This document shows positions 52,236-61,636 of a stretch of DNA of 64,000 nucleotides, piece by piece. The stretch is taken from contig NZ_JAJMPA010000001.1 of assembly GCF_020991475.1 (NCBI RefSeq), positions 682,001 to 746,000 of the forward strand, read 5' to 3'. This stretch comes from Pedobacter sp. MC2016-14 (GTDB lineage Bacteria > Bacteroidota > Bacteroidia > Sphingobacteriales > Sphingobacteriaceae). Under the pieces are notes generated by a model. The model worked only from the letters and a program-made list of their open reading frames with translations. It had not been told where the DNA came from and ran no database searches. The position numbers and the translations under genes were made by a program. Positions within the stretch are counted from its first letter, which is position 1; every line of letters starts with the position of its first letter.

Positions 52236-52472
52236 ATGTCTGATATTGCTTCAAGAGTTAAGGCTATTATCGTTGAAAAATTAGGTGTGGATGAAAGCGA
52301 AGTTACACCAGAAGCTTCTTTCACAAACGACTTGGGTGCGGATTCTTTGGATACTGTAGAGCTGATTATGGAGTTCGAAAAAGAGTTCAATGTAGCAATT
52401 CCTGATGATCAGGCTGAGACTATTGGCACTGTAGGTCAAGCCGTTGCCTATTTAGAGAAAAACGTAAAGTAA
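52236..52472 (+). CDS. acpP: Acyl carrier protein
   Basis: The carrier of growing acyl chains in type II fatty acid synthesis. It is 78 aa and acidic. Ser37 in [17 protein letters not shown] is the 4'-phosphopantetheine site. It heads the acpP-fabF-rnc unit, 29 bp before fabF. A TTTCTTTGC element about 50 bp upstream of the ATG (7 of 8 to TAnnTTTG) is a possible promoter. Confidence 0.98.
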   Translation: MSDIASRVKAIIVEKLGVDESEVTPEASFTNDLGADSLDTVELIMEFEKEFNVAIPDDQAETIGTVGQAVAYLEKNVK

Positions 52473-52501
52473 AACATACGGTCTCCGTATAATCCGTATA
52501 A

Positions 52502-53755
52502 ATGGAATTAAAAAGAGTAGTAGTTACTGGTCTTGGTGCGCTCACTCCAATTGGAAATACAGTCCCGGATTTCTGGGCTGCCTTGCTAAATGGTGTGAGC
52601 GGCGCGGGGCCGATTAAAGGTTTTGATACCGAAAAATTCAAGACCAAATTTGCCTGCGAGGTCAAAAATTTCAATCCTGAAGACTTCATGGATAAGAAAG
52701 AAGCCCGTAAACTCGATCCTTTTGTTCAATTTGCTATTGCTTCCACAGAAGAAGCCGTAAAGGATGGTCAGTTCGATTTTACTAAATTGGACACCAACCG
52801 TATAGGCGTAATCTGGGGATCTGGAATAGGCGGAATTAAAACGTTTTTAGATGAAATGAGGAACTTTTTTGCTGGCGACGGAACGCCACGCATTAACCCT
52901 TTTTTCATTCCCAAAATGATTATAGACATTGTGCCTGGACACATCTCTATTAAACATGGTCTACGCGGACCAAACTTTGCTACTGTTTCTGCCTGTGCAT
53001 CATCAACCAATGCCATGATTGACGGATTTAATTACATTCGCCTCAATATGGCTGATGTAATCATTACCGGAGGATCTGAAGCCATTATAAATGAAGCCGG
53101 TATTGGTGGCTTTAATGCAATGCACGCCCTTTCTACCCGTAATGATAGTCCCGAAACTGCATCCAGACCTTTTGATAAAGACCGTGATGGCTTTGTTGCA
53201 GGTGAAGGTGCCGGAACAATTATTCTGGAAGAACTTGAACATGCAAAAAAACGTGGTGCAAAAATCTATGCCGAAATTGTGGGCGGTGGAATGAGCGCAG
53301 ATGCAAACCATATTACCGCCCCGCATCCTCAAGGTCTTGGTGCTAAAATGGTGATGACAAACGCACTTAGAGATGCCGGAATGAAAACCTCAGACATTGA
53401 TTATATTAATGTTCATGGTACCTCTACCCCACTTGGTGATATTTCTGAGGTTAGTGCCATCGGAGACCTTTTTGGTGAAGATGCCTATCAGCTAAATATC
53501 AGTTCTACAAAATCCATGACCGGACATTTACTTGGTGCCGCTGGTGCTGTAGAGGCTATTGCCGCAATCTTGTCCGTAAAAAATGATGTGGTTCCTCCAA
53601 CAATTAACCACTTTACAGATGATCCACAGTTTGACCCGAAATTAAATTTTACATTTAATACTGCAGAAAAACGTACTGTACGCGCAGCATTAAGTAACAC
53701 TTTTGGCTTTGGTGGTCACAATGCATCTGTTATATTCAAAAAATACGAGGAATAA
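52502..53755 (+). CDS. fabF: 3-oxoacyl-[acyl-carrier-protein] synthase II
   Basis: The elongating condensing enzyme (KAS II). It is 417 aa. The catalytic triad is Cys in TVSACASSTNAM, His in INVHGTSTPLGD and His in KSMTGHLLGAAGAVEA. The N-terminal RVVVTGLGALTPIGN and the C-terminal SNTFGFGGHNASVIF are standard. It is in the acpP-fabF-rnc operon, common in Bacteroidota. Confidence 0.98.
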   Translation: MELKRVVVTGLGALTPIGNTVPDFWAALLNGVSGAGPIKGFDTEKFKTKFACEVKNFNPEDFMDKKEARKLDPFVQFAIASTEEAVKDGQFDFTKLDTNRIGVIWGSGIGGIKTFLDEMRNFFAGDGTPRINPFFIPKMIIDIVPGHISIKHGLRGPNFATVSACASSTNAMIDGFNYIRLNMADVIITGGSEAIINEAGIGGFNAMHALSTRNDSPETASRPFDKDRDGFVAGEGAGTIILEELEHAKKRGAKIYAEIVGGGMSADANHITAPHPQGLGAKMVMTNALRDAGMKTSDIDYINVHGTSTPLGDISEVSAIGDLFGEDAYQLNISSTKSMTGHLLGAAGAVEAIAAILSVKNDVVPPTINHFTDDPQFDPKLNFTFNTAEKRTVRAALSNTFGFGGHNASVIFKKYEE

Positions 53756-53780
53756 CCTACCATGATCTTTGCGAAACTCA

Positions 53781-54509
53781 ATGCCCTTATTTGACCTCTA
53801 TAAGCTTTATTTATCGGCTGATAAGGAATTTGTTAAAAAGCTGAAAAACATACTCGGGTTTGTTCCTGGAAATACTGTTTTATATAAAATGGCTTTCAGG
53901 CACCGTTCTGTGGCTAAAGTATTAAAAAACGGGAGCCGGAGCAGCAATGAGCGTTTAGAATTTCTTGGCGATGCCATCCTGGGTTCTGTAATTGCCGAAC
54001 TTTTGTTTAAAAGCTATCCTTATAAAGAGGAGGGATTTTTAACAGAAATGCGTTCTAAAATTGTGAACCGTGTAAATTTAAACCAGCTGGCCCGCAAAAT
54101 GGGTTTCGACCAACTGATTATCTTTGATCAGAAGATGGTGAATGTGCAAACCAAACACCACTCTATGCTTGGTGATGCTTTTGAAGCGCTTATTGGTGCA
54201 ATATATCTTGATAAGGGATATGATTTTACAAGGGAGTTTTTGATGAAGAGGATTGTAAAGCCTTACATCGACATTCATACACTGGAACTTACAGAAACTA
54301 ACTTTAAAAGTAAGTTGATTGAATGGTGCCAGCGTCATGGTAAAGATATCACCTTTGATATGGTGCAGAACGGAGAAGGCGAAAGCACTAAGTTATTTAC
54401 CATTCAGGCTATGATTGAAGGTGAAAACTATGGCATCGGGCGTGACTACAACAAGAAGAATGCGGAAAAGCTTGCAGCTGAAAAAGCCTGCGAAGCACTC
54501 TCTATTTAA
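53781..54509 (+). CDS. rnc: Ribonuclease III
   Basis: Cleaves double-stranded RNA in rRNA and mRNA processing. It is 242 aa from ATG at 53781; a TTG 12 bp earlier would extend the frame but is less likely. The RNase III signature NERLEFLGDAILG is intact, and MLGDAFEALIGAIYLDKG supplies the second acidic set. A C-terminal dsRBD (FKSKLIEWCQRHGKDITFDM...NKKNAEKLAAEKACEAL) is present. It overlaps the convergent gene by 8 bp. Confidence 0.97.
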   Translation: MPLFDLYKLYLSADKEFVKKLKNILGFVPGNTVLYKMAFRHRSVAKVLKNGSRSSNERLEFLGDAILGSVIAELLFKSYPYKEEGFLTEMRSKIVNRVNLNQLARKMGFDQLIIFDQKMVNVQTKHHSMLGDAFEALIGAIYLDKGYDFTREFLMKRIVKPYIDIHTLELTETNFKSKLIEWCQRHGKDITFDMVQNGEGESTKLFTIQAMIEGENYGIGRDYNKKNAEKLAAEKACEALSI

Positions 54510-55308
54510 TTCTTTTTAAACTATCTGCTTTTAATATTTCCCTTTTTAGCGAATCCAGATTTGGATTGGTCAGATTAGGATTTGCCTTTAAATCTTCCGT
54601 ATACTTTGTATAAGCATCCCTGATGTACTTAATGGCATCATATTCAGCCCATTTTCTTGCTTTGCTATACTCCGGACGGTAATTTATCATAAAATAATCC
54701 AGCTCTTTGCCTCCCTTTAAAGGCGTATGCTTTTTAACCATAAACTCATTAAAAAGTCCGTCAATTTCTGATTGCTGCAGCTCCGTGGTGGCATATTTAC
54801 CAAACCGCCTTGCATTTTTAGGTGTCTTTCCGAAAAGCTCATAAACCGCCGTTAGCGGAGAAAAAATATAGGATAACAATGGTGGTTTACCTTCGTAAAA
54901 AGTGCCCTTATCCCTGTAATCCTGTTTAATTTCTTTAAATTCCTCTTTCCTGTTCTGACCCGCGGTAATCTTTACTTCCTTTAAATTTGTACCCCGGTTT
55001 AAGTAAATAACCATATCCTTAGTAGAAGTAACGGCAGCCTCGGTAGTGGCATACTCTATCCTGAAAATCATTAAGGTATCTGTAACCAGTCCACCGATCT
55101 GAAAAAAACCGAAGCTATTGCTTTGCACAGAAGCCCCTGTTCTTTTATTTACAACCTCTGCATCACCAAGTCGTGTTGTGGTACCACGTTCCATAATTAC
55201 CCCCCTTACAATACCCGCCTGCTGGGCCTCAGAAACAAAGGGCACGACCATTAAAGCGAACATCAAAAAGAAAAGAAATGTGAATGGGCGAAGTCTTGTG
55301 AAAATCAT
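54502..55308 (-). CDS. Secreted protein with CarboxypepD_reg-like domain
   Basis: A 268-aa protein with signal peptide (TFLFFLMFALMVVPFVSEAQ). Residues about 30-115 are a carboxypeptidase-regulatory-like domain (GIVRGVIMERGTTTRLGDAE, GASVQSNSFGFFQIGGL). The rest is charged and helical, with no TonB receptor plug or barrel. Stand-alone proteins of this kind are frequent in Bacteroidota; function unknown. Its stop lies inside the end of rnc. Confidence 0.8.
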   Translation of the reverse strand: MIFTRLRPFTFLFFLMFALMVVPFVSEAQQAGIVRGVIMERGTTTRLGDAEVVNKRTGASVQSNSFGFFQIGGLVTDTLMIFRIEYATTEAAVTSTKDMVIYLNRGTNLKEVKITAGQNRKEEFKEIKQDYRDKGTFYEGKPPLLSYIFSPLTAVYELFGKTPKNARRFGKYATTELQQSEIDGLFNEFMVKKHTPLKGGKELDYFMINYRPEYSKARKWAEYDAIKYIRDAYTKYTEDLKANPNLTNPNLDSLKREILKADSLKRIK

Positions 55309-55369
55309 TATGTAAATTTAAACATAATGATTAAAAATCGTACCATTAAACCGTTTTAACAATAAATTA

Positions 55370-55377
55370 TATCTTTG
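55370..55377 (+). promoter_or_regulatory. Predicted -7 promoter element of yicC-gmk-nadD
   Basis: TATCTTTG, a perfect TAnnTTTG, ends 3 bp before the yicC ATG. Transcription would begin at or next to the ATG, so the message would be leaderless or nearly so. Confidence 0.5.
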
Positions 55378-55380
55378 CAC

Positions 55381-56256
55381 ATGATAAAATCTATGACAGG
55401 CTATGGCCTGGCCTCTACAGACCATGAAAATATTAAATTTGCCGTAGAGATCAAATCTTTAAACAGTAAGTTCCTGGAACTGAATTTAAAACTACCGCGG
55501 GCATATGCCGATAAGGAACTTTTACTGCGTAATGTGTGTAGCAAGGATATTGAGCGCGGAAAAGTAAATGTGTCTGTTAATATTGAGCGTTCTGCGGAGA
55601 ACCTGAAGGGGGCCACCATAAATGCAGCACTGTTAAGTAAATACTACAAACAGCTGGAGGCCATCAACATAGATTTGGGTGCAAATTCCGGTAATTTATT
55701 ACAAGCAGTTCTTAATTTTCCTGAAGTCATCAGCTACACGGAAGATGAGGCCAGCGATTCGGAATGGAAAGTATTAAATGAAACCTTTAATACAGCCCTA
55801 AAAAACTTCAACAAATTTAGAGAAGATGAAGGCGCTGTTTTAAGAAGTGACCTGGAACTTAGAATTAAAAACATTCTGCAGTTTTTTGCTCAGATTGAAG
55901 TTTTGGAACCATTGAGGATTCCGCAAATCAGAAGCCGGTTAAACCAGTTTTTGGAAGACAATGTAGGCAAGCTGAATGTAGATCAAAACCGCCTGGAGCA
56001 GGAATTGATTTATTACATAGACAAATTGGACATTACAGAAGAAAAAATTCGCTTACGCAGTCATTGTGATTACTTTGTGGAAGCTTTGAAGGGTAAGGAT
56101 GCCAATGGTAAAAAACTCGGATTTATTTCTCAGGAGATAGGCAGGGAAATTAATACCATGGGTGCTAAAGCCAATGATGCCCAAATACAGCAACTGGTTG
56201 TGGGTATGAAAGAAGAACTGGAGAAGATAAAAGAACAGCTTTTAAACGTCCTCTAG
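55381..56256 (+). CDS. YicC family endoribonuclease-like protein
   Basis: 291 aa from ATG MIKSMTGYGLAS; an upstream TTG would add two residues. YicC proteins start with MI.SMTG.G, and the C-terminal half has the DUF1732 motif RLRSHCDYFVEALKGKDANG, KKLGFISQEIGREINTMGAK. E. coli YicC is reported to take part in RNA turnover. It is the first of three genes with gmk and nadD, a common order. Confidence 0.93.
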   Translation: MIKSMTGYGLASTDHENIKFAVEIKSLNSKFLELNLKLPRAYADKELLLRNVCSKDIERGKVNVSVNIERSAENLKGATINAALLSKYYKQLEAINIDLGANSGNLLQAVLNFPEVISYTEDEASDSEWKVLNETFNTALKNFNKFREDEGAVLRSDLELRIKNILQFFAQIEVLEPLRIPQIRSRLNQFLEDNVGKLNVDQNRLEQELIYYIDKLDITEEKIRLRSHCDYFVEALKGKDANGKKLGFISQEIGREINTMGAKANDAQIQQLVVGMKEELEKIKEQLLNVL

Positions 56257-56274
56257 CATAATAACGAAACATCA

Positions 56275-56844
56275 ATGAAACAAGGAAAACTGATCATATT
56301 TTCTGCTCCTTCCGGTGCCGGGAAAACCACTATCGTAAAACACCTGCTCACTAAATTTCCATCCCTGTCCTTTTCTATTTCTGCTACAACAAGAGAGCAG
56401 CGCGGAGATGAAGTTCATGAAAAGGATTATTACTTTATTTCCAAAGAAGCCTTTTTGCATAAAGTAGCACACCAGGAGTTTGTGGAATTTGAAGAGGTAT
56501 ATAACGGTACTTTTTATGGCACACTGCGCTCTGAAATCCAACGCATCTGGGACGCTGGTAAACATGTGATTTTTGATATTGACGTGGAAGGTGGCATCAG
56601 GTTAAAAAGAAAATATGAGGCAGATGCATTGGCTATTTTTGTGCAGCCACCCTCACTTGAAGTGCTTAAAGAAAGATTAACAGGAAGAGGTACAGACAGT
56701 CCCGAAAAACTTCAGGAACGCTTTACAAAGGCTGAAAAAGAGCTTGAATATGCAGAAAAGTTTGATGTGATCCTGAAGAATTATGACCTGGAAGTTGCCT
56801 GCCAGGAAGCAGAAAAGCTTGTGGCTGATTTTATAGCTTCGTAA
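56275..56844 (+). CDS. gmk: Guanylate kinase
   Basis: Phosphorylates GMP to GDP with ATP in purine metabolism. It is 189 aa. The P-loop is APSGAGKTTIV at residues 10-20; SFSISATTREQRGDEVHEKD and EFEEVYNGTFYGT are the GMP-binding segments, and IDVEGGIRLKRKY follows. It starts 18 bp after yicC. Confidence 0.98.
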   Translation: MKQGKLIIFSAPSGAGKTTIVKHLLTKFPSLSFSISATTREQRGDEVHEKDYYFISKEAFLHKVAHQEFVEFEEVYNGTFYGTLRSEIQRIWDAGKHVIFDIDVEGGIRLKRKYEADALAIFVQPPSLEVLKERLTGRGTDSPEKLQERFTKAEKELEYAEKFDVILKNYDLEVACQEAEKLVADFIAS

Positions 56845-56855
56845 TTTGTGCTGTC

Positions 56856-57428
56856 ATGAAGACTGGCCTTTTCTTCGGTTCTTTTAACCCCATACACACC
56901 GGGCACCTGATTATAGCCAATTATATGGCTTCTTTTACGGAACTGGATGAAGTATGGTTAGTGGTCTCGCCACACAATCCATTAAAAGAGAAGAAAGGGC
57001 TTGGCAACATGTACGACAGGTTGGAGATGGCCAGGCTGGCAACGGAAAAGGCCGAACACCTTAAGGTAAGCAACATAGAGTTTGGCTTACCACAGCCCTC
57101 TTATACTATAGATACTTTAACTTATCTTCAGGAAAAATATCCAGACAGAACGTTTGCATTGATTATGGGTGCCGATAACCTGGCTTCTTTTAAAAAATGG
57201 AAAAATTACGAGGTCTTGCTTAAAAACTATCAGCTCTATGTTTACCCAAGACCAGGTATCGATTTAACAGAATGGAAAAGCCATCCTTCTATTATACTGA
57301 CAGATACCCCACAGATGGATATCTCTTCTACATTTATCCGTAAAGCCATTAAGGAGCATAAAAGCATTCAGTTCCAGGTTCCGGATGCCGTAATCGCTTT
57401 TATTGAAAGCAAAAACATGTACAGGTAA
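56856..57428 (+). CDS. nadD: Nicotinate-nucleotide adenylyltransferase
   Basis: Forms deamido-NAD from nicotinate mononucleotide and ATP. It is 190 aa. FGSFNPIHTGHLIIANYM at residues 8-25 holds the (H/T)xGH nucleotide motif, and the C-terminal ISSTFIRKAI is the second nucleotidyl-transferase motif. It is the last gene of the yicC-gmk-nadD unit and its stop is 1 bp from the convergent methyltransferase gene. Confidence 0.96.
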   Translation: MKTGLFFGSFNPIHTGHLIIANYMASFTELDEVWLVVSPHNPLKEKKGLGNMYDRLEMARLATEKAEHLKVSNIEFGLPQPSYTIDTLTYLQEKYPDRTFALIMGADNLASFKKWKNYEVLLKNYQLYVYPRPGIDLTEWKSHPSIILTDTPQMDISSTFIRKAIKEHKSIQFQVPDAVIAFIESKNMYR

Positions 57429-57429
57429 A

Positions 57430-58137
57430 TTACCTGTACAACAAAAAGATAGTTGGTTTTTTATGCAAGTCTATTCTTTCCTGACGCCATTGTCCGATAG
57501 ACATGGTTTTAATCATCTCATCTTCTCCGGTAATGTTACAAGCTACGCACAGCAAAGTCTGGGCAGCGGTATTCTTTAAAATATCTTCGTAAAGGTGGTT
57601 GTTTCTAAATGGCGTTTCTATAAACAGTTGTGTTTGCTTGTTTTTTATGGCAAGTTGTTCCAGCTCTTTAATCCGTTTTCCACGTTCGGTTTTATCGATC
57701 GGCAGATAGCCATGAAAGGTGAAGCTCTGTCCGTTAAATCCGGAAGCCATTAAAGCCAAAAGAATAGAACTTGGGCCAACCAGTGGAACCACTTTTATCC
57801 CTCTTTTATGTGCCTCGGCAACAACATCCGCACCGGGATCTGCTATACCCGGACTTCCGGCTTCACTCATCAAACCCACATCTTTACCGGTCATCAGTTC
57901 CTTAAAATAAGGCACCATAGAATCGTTACGTTTGTGCTTCCCGTAATCGTGAATTTTCAATTCACTTTGTGGTTTTTGCAATCCCGCCTCTTTTAAAAAC
58001 TTTCTTGCTGTCTTTTCATTTTCAACAATGTAAGTATCCAGAGCGTTAATTGTATCTAACAAATAGGGTGTATATGATTTTGCAGATGCATTTTCCGCTA
58101 ACGGTACAGGAATTAAAAACAGGGTGCCTTTGCTCAT
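57430..58137 (-). CDS. RsmI-like SAM-dependent methyltransferase
   Basis: A tetrapyrrole-methylase-fold protein of 235 aa, close to the 16S rRNA (cytidine-2'-O-)methyltransferase RsmI. Visible motifs are GTLFLIPVPLAENASA at the start, GLMSEAGSPGIADPGADVVA and VPLVGPSSILLALMASGFNG, the SAM-binding and substrate-loop segments. It is shorter than E. coli RsmI (286 aa) and lacks its C-terminal part; Bacteroidota often have this shorter form. The substrate is therefore uncertain. Confidence 0.85.
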   Translation of the reverse strand: MSKGTLFLIPVPLAENASAKSYTPYLLDTINALDTYIVENEKTARKFLKEAGLQKPQSELKIHDYGKHKRNDSMVPYFKELMTGKDVGLMSEAGSPGIADPGADVVAEAHKRGIKVVPLVGPSSILLALMASGFNGQSFTFHGYLPIDKTERGKRIKELEQLAIKNKQTQLFIETPFRNNHLYEDILKNTAAQTLLCVACNITGEDEMIKTMSIGQWRQERIDLHKKPTIFLLYR

Positions 58138-58441
58138 TTGAATAGATTAAATTAGTACTGTATTGCTTTTTTTACAGTTTACAAAAGAATAAAATAATTG
58201 GTTGTAAAGCGCATTTTAATGTTAAATATTCTACTCAGCGCGCATAGTGGTATGGAATTACTTGTTTTTTAGCATCATACTTCGTAAATTGTATCATGTT
58301 TTACAGGCTCAAAACCTAAACCAAGGCCTGTTCTGTATAGGTTTACAATTAGATTACATTGGAGATTAAACTAATGTAATTATCGGAACTCAAATTGATA
58401 TCTTAAAAATAGGTTAAGAAACAAATATAAATCACACACAC
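58138..58441. other. Spacer upstream of the Gln/Arg-repeat protein
   Basis: About 300 bp with no coding sequence seen. It holds an 8-bp inverted repeat ATTACATT/AATGTAAT (58353-58380, 12-nt loop) 62 bp before the next ATG, a possible operator, and AAACCTA/TAGGTTT further upstream. No clear TTTG/TAnnTTTG promoter pair was found. Confidence 0.5.
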
Positions 58442-59878
58442 ATGAAAAACAGGATTAAATTTCCGGCCATAGTTTTGGGGCTACTGCTCCTGCTCACCGG
58501 ATTCACACAGCAGACAAAGGCGCAGGATGATGATGTGTCTCTGCAAACTTTTTACGATGAATTATCTCCTTATGGAACCTGGATACAAGATCAGGAGTAT
58601 GGCTATGTATGGCGGCCTGATGTAGATCAGAGTGATTTTAGACCATACTACAGCAATGGACGATGGGCCATGACCGAATATGGAAATACATGGGTATCTG
58701 ATTATGATTGGGGTTGGGCTCCTTTCCATTACGGACGCTGGGTAACCAACAGGTACAATCAATGGCTTTGGATCCCGGATACCACCTGGGGACCTGCATG
58801 GGTAAGCTGGAGATCTGGCGGGGGTTACTATGGCTGGGCGCCACTAGGGCCAAGAATGGGTGTAAGTGTGAACTTTGGGTTTAGCATTCCAGACTTGTGG
58901 TGGTGTTTTGTACCACAGGCCAACATTTACTATAGCCGCTTTCCAAGGTACTATGCCAACAGAAATTATGGAATCCTGGGTCGTACTACCTATATTACCA
59001 ATGTTTATGTACACAACAGAAACTCTTATTACACAGGTCCAAGAAGAGATGATATCAGGAGGGCAACACGTCAGGATGTAAGGGTGTATAACATTAATCG
59101 TTCTGACAGACCTGGAAGAGGAGGGATTTCTAACAACAGCATTAATATGTATACGCCACGGGGCGGAAGGGGAGATAATGCCAATGCGGTTCCAAGAACT
59201 GTAGCACCTGGAAGTTCCTATATAGCCAATCGTGGTGGCAGAGGCGAAAATGGCAATGGGACCAGACCAGATCGTGCAGCTGAAAGAAATCCTGATGGGA
59301 ACAGGCCGGACAGAGGTACTGCGAACCCTGGAGATAGGGGAACTGAAGGTGGTCGTCCGGGAAGATTTGGAACGCCAGGCAACAGGAACCAATCTGGAGC
59401 AGATCGTCAGCAACGTGACGCACAAACTCCTGAGCAAAGACAACAGCGCCAGCAGCAGTTTGAGCAACAACGCCAGCAACGTGGCGATGCACAACGTCAG
59501 CAAGGTGATCAACAAAGGCAACAGCGTACTGAGGCTGAAAACCAGCAAAGAGAGCAGCAGCGCCAACAACGTGGTGAAGCGCAACGTCAGCAGGCAGATC
59601 AGCAAAGGCAACAAGCCGATCAACAGCAGAGACAGCAGCGCAGCGAGGCTGAAAACCAACAAAGACAACAGCAACGTGAGCAGGCGCAACAACAAAGGCA
59701 GCAAGCAGAGCAGCAGCAGAGACAGCAACGCAGTGAAGCTGAAAACCAACAAAGACAACAGCAGGCGCAACAACAACGTCAGCAGGTTGAACAGCAACGT
59801 CAGCAGCAACAACAACAAAGAAGTTCTGAAAGCCGCGGTGGTGGCGAGGGACGTGGTGGCAGATCAGGCAGAAACTAA
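58442..59878 (+). CDS. Secreted aromatic-rich protein with Gln/Arg repeat tail
   Basis: A 478-aa protein with signal peptide MKNRIKFPAIVLGLLLLLTG. The N-terminal part has YXWGXW-like tandem motifs (YGYVWRPDV, GRWAMTEYGNTWVSDYDWGW, GRWVTNRYNQWLWIPDTTWG), the DUF6600-type region of Bacteroidota. The C-terminal 160 residues are a low-complexity repeat of Gln, Arg, Glu and Ala. It may be a surface or periplasmic structural protein. Long ORFs in other frames over the repeat are shadows. Confidence 0.85.
   Translation: MKNRIKFPAIVLGLLLLLTGFTQQTKAQDDDVSLQTFYDELSPYGTWIQDQEYGYVWRPDVDQSDFRPYYSNGRWAMTEYGNTWVSDYDWGWAPFHYGRWVTNRYNQWLWIPDTTWGPAWVSWRSGGGYYGWAPLGPRMGVSVNFGFSIPDLWWCFVPQANIYYSRFPRYYANRNYGILGRTTYITNVYVHNRNSYYTGPRRDDIRRATRQDVRVYNINRSDRPGRGGISNNSINMYTPRGGRGDNANAVPRTVAPGSSYIANRGGRGENGNGTRPDRAAERNPDGNRPDRGTANPGDRGTEGGRPGRFGTPGNRNQSGADRQQRDAQTPEQRQQRQQQFEQQRQQRGDAQRQQGDQQRQQRTEAENQQREQQRQQRGEAQRQQADQQRQQADQQQRQQRSEAENQQRQQQREQAQQQRQQAEQQQRQQRSEAENQQRQQQAQQQRQQVEQQRQQQQQQRSSESRGGGEGRGGRSGRN
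59400..59822 (+). repeat. Gln/Arg-coding tandem repeats
   Basis: Imperfect repeats of CAGCAACGTCAGCAA-type units encode QQRQQ-, EAENQQR- and RQQAQQQ-type blocks. The unit of about 66-90 bp (SEAENQQRQQQ...) recurs three times with point changes, which points to recent slippage or unequal exchange. Confidence 0.7.
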
Positions 59879-59927
59879 CACCATAAATATTGCGGAGAAG
59901 AGGGATTGATGGGATTGAAGCGCATGG

Positions 59928-59953
59928 AAAACCGGCTATAATGGCCGGTTTTT
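59928..59953 (+). terminator. Terminator of the repeat-protein gene
   Basis: A 9-bp stem, AAAACCGGC with GCCGGTTTT, loop TATAATG, followed by T-rich sequence. Confidence 0.85.
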
Positions 59954-59970
59954 CTTTTGTTATTTATCTT

Positions 59971-59978
59971 TATCTTTG
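59971..59978 (+). promoter_or_regulatory. Predicted -7 promoter element of prfC
   Basis: TATCTTTG matches TAnnTTTG exactly and lies 34 bp before the prfC ATG, directly after the preceding terminator. Confidence 0.5.
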
Positions 59979-60011
59979 CAACCGCTTCAGCAAAACACGC
60001 TGAACCCTTTT

Positions 60012-61592
60012 ATGATTCACCCTGAAATAGAAAAAAGAAAAACGTTTGCCATTATCAGTCACCCGGATGCCGGTAAAACTACTTTAACAGAAAAGTTTTT
60101 GTTATTTGGTGGTGCCATCAATACGGCCGGAGCTGTAAAGCGAAATAAAGCCAACCAAAGCAGTACCTCCGATTTTATGGAGATTGAAAAGCAACGTGGA
60201 ATTTCCGTAGCGACTTCTGTAATGGGCTTTGAGTATAGCGACAAACGGATCAACATCCTGGATACCCCTGGTCACAAGGATTTCGCGGAAGATACCTACA
60301 GAACATTATCTGCGGTAGATAGTGTGATCCTAGTGGTAGATTGCGTTAAGGGTGTGGAAGAGCAAACGGAAAAGTTAATGTCGGTATGCCGCATGCGGAA
60401 TACACCGGTAATCATTTTTATCAATAAAATGGACCGGGAGGGTAAAGAGGCTTTCGACTTGCTTGACGAAATAGAAAACAAATTGAACATTAGCCTTTGT
60501 CCTTTGTCATGGCCTATTGGGCAAGGACATACCTTTAAAGGCGTATATAGCATCTATAACAAACACTTAAATCTTTTTGAACCAGACAAAACCAAAATCA
60601 GCGAGCCGGTTATTGAGGTTAACGACCTGAATGATGAAAGTTTGACCCAATTCCTTAAGCCAAAAGAACTTTCGGGCTTAAAAGATGACCTGGAGCTGGT
60701 TCATGGCGTTTACGGAGACCTGGATAAAAGCATGTATACGGAAGGCTTACTTGCCCCTGTATTTTTTGGCAGTGCCATCAATAACTTTGGGATTAAAGAA
60801 TTGCTGGATACTTTTATTGACATTGCACCAAGTCCGAGAAGCAGGGAAGCGGAGCAGCGGGAAGTATTGGTAAATGAAAAAAACTTTAGTGGCTTTGTAT
60901 TTAAAATCCATGCCAACCTGGACCCTAAACACCGCGACCGGATTGCTTTCTTAAGAATTTGCTCTGGTAAATTTGAACGAAACAAGTTCTACTACCATAC
61001 CCGCCAGCAAAAGAAACTAAAGTTCTCTAATCCGATGGACTTCATGGCCAATGAGAAAAGTATTGTAGAGGAAGCATGGCCGGGTGACGTAGTTGGTTTA
61101 TACGATAGTGGCAACTTTAAAATTGGAGACACCTTAACTGAGGGAGAACAATTGCAATTTAAGGGCATTCCAAGCTTCTCTCCCGAAATATTTAAGGAAG
61201 TAGAGAACCTTGACCCTTTAAGAACCAAACAGCTTGAAAAGGGCATACAACAGCTTACGGAAGAGGGGGTAGCACAGCTCTTTGTTCAGCAGCCGGGTAA
61301 CCGAAAAATAATTGGTGCCGTGGGTGATTTGCAATTTGAGGTTATTGCTTTCCGCCTGGAGCATGAATATGGGGCAAAAGCGCATTTTAGGATGTTAAGC
61401 TACACCAGATCTAACTGGGTAACTTCTACTGATAAAAAGAAATTAGAAGAGTTTTTAAAGCGGAAGCAACAACACATTGGAGAAGATAAAGATGGGAATC
61501 CTGTGTATTTGGCTGATAACGATTTTATGATTAACATGACCAAAAGGGATTATCCTGATATTGAATTCCACAAAACATCAGAGTTTAAATAA
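60012..61592 (+). CDS. prfC: Peptide chain release factor 3
   Basis: A translational GTPase that recycles RF1/RF2 from the ribosome. It is 526 aa from ATG at [20 protein letters not shown]; a TTG 36 bp upstream lies within the promoter and was rejected. G1 is [14 protein letters not shown]3 DTPGHKDF and G4 NKMDR. The conserved [19 protein letters not shown] identifies the RF3 subgroup. It is followed by a strong terminator. Confidence 0.97.
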   Translation: MIHPEIEKRKTFAIISHPDAGKTTLTEKFLLFGGAINTAGAVKRNKANQSSTSDFMEIEKQRGISVATSVMGFEYSDKRINILDTPGHKDFAEDTYRTLSAVDSVILVVDCVKGVEEQTEKLMSVCRMRNTPVIIFINKMDREGKEAFDLLDEIENKLNISLCPLSWPIGQGHTFKGVYSIYNKHLNLFEPDKTKISEPVIEVNDLNDESLTQFLKPKELSGLKDDLELVHGVYGDLDKSMYTEGLLAPVFFGSAINNFGIKELLDTFIDIAPSPRSREAEQREVLVNEKNFSGFVFKIHANLDPKHRDRIAFLRICSGKFERNKFYYHTRQQKKLKFSNPMDFMANEKSIVEEAWPGDVVGLYDSGNFKIGDTLTEGEQLQFKGIPSFSPEIFKEVENLDPLRTKQLEKGIQQLTEEGVAQLFVQQPGNRKIIGAVGDLQFEVIAFRLEHEYGAKAHFRMLSYTRSNWVTSTDKKKLEEFLKRKQQHIGEDKDGNPVYLADNDFMINMTKRDYPDIEFHKTSEFK

Positions 61593-61628
61593 AACAAAAG
61601 GCGACCCATTTGGATCGCCTTTTGTTTT
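61591..61628. terminator. Bidirectional terminator after prfC
   Basis: A 14-bp stem, AAAACAAAAGGCGA with TCGCCTTTTGTTTT, 10-nt loop. It lies between the convergent prfC and aminotransferase genes. Confidence 0.88.
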
Positions 61629-61636
61629 AGACATTG

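Noticed and set aside
58844..59818. 324-aa minus-strand Leu/Ser-rich ORF
   Set aside because: Antisense reading of the Gln/Arg repeats (CAG/CAA codons read as Leu); no start context or family.
59400..59822. CRISPR-like array
   Set aside because: Repeats are in-frame coding repeats without unique spacers, and no cas genes are present.
59232..59909. 225-aa plus-strand ORF, Asn/Ser-rich
   Set aside because: Frame-shifted reading of the same repeats; the in-frame gene explains the sequence.
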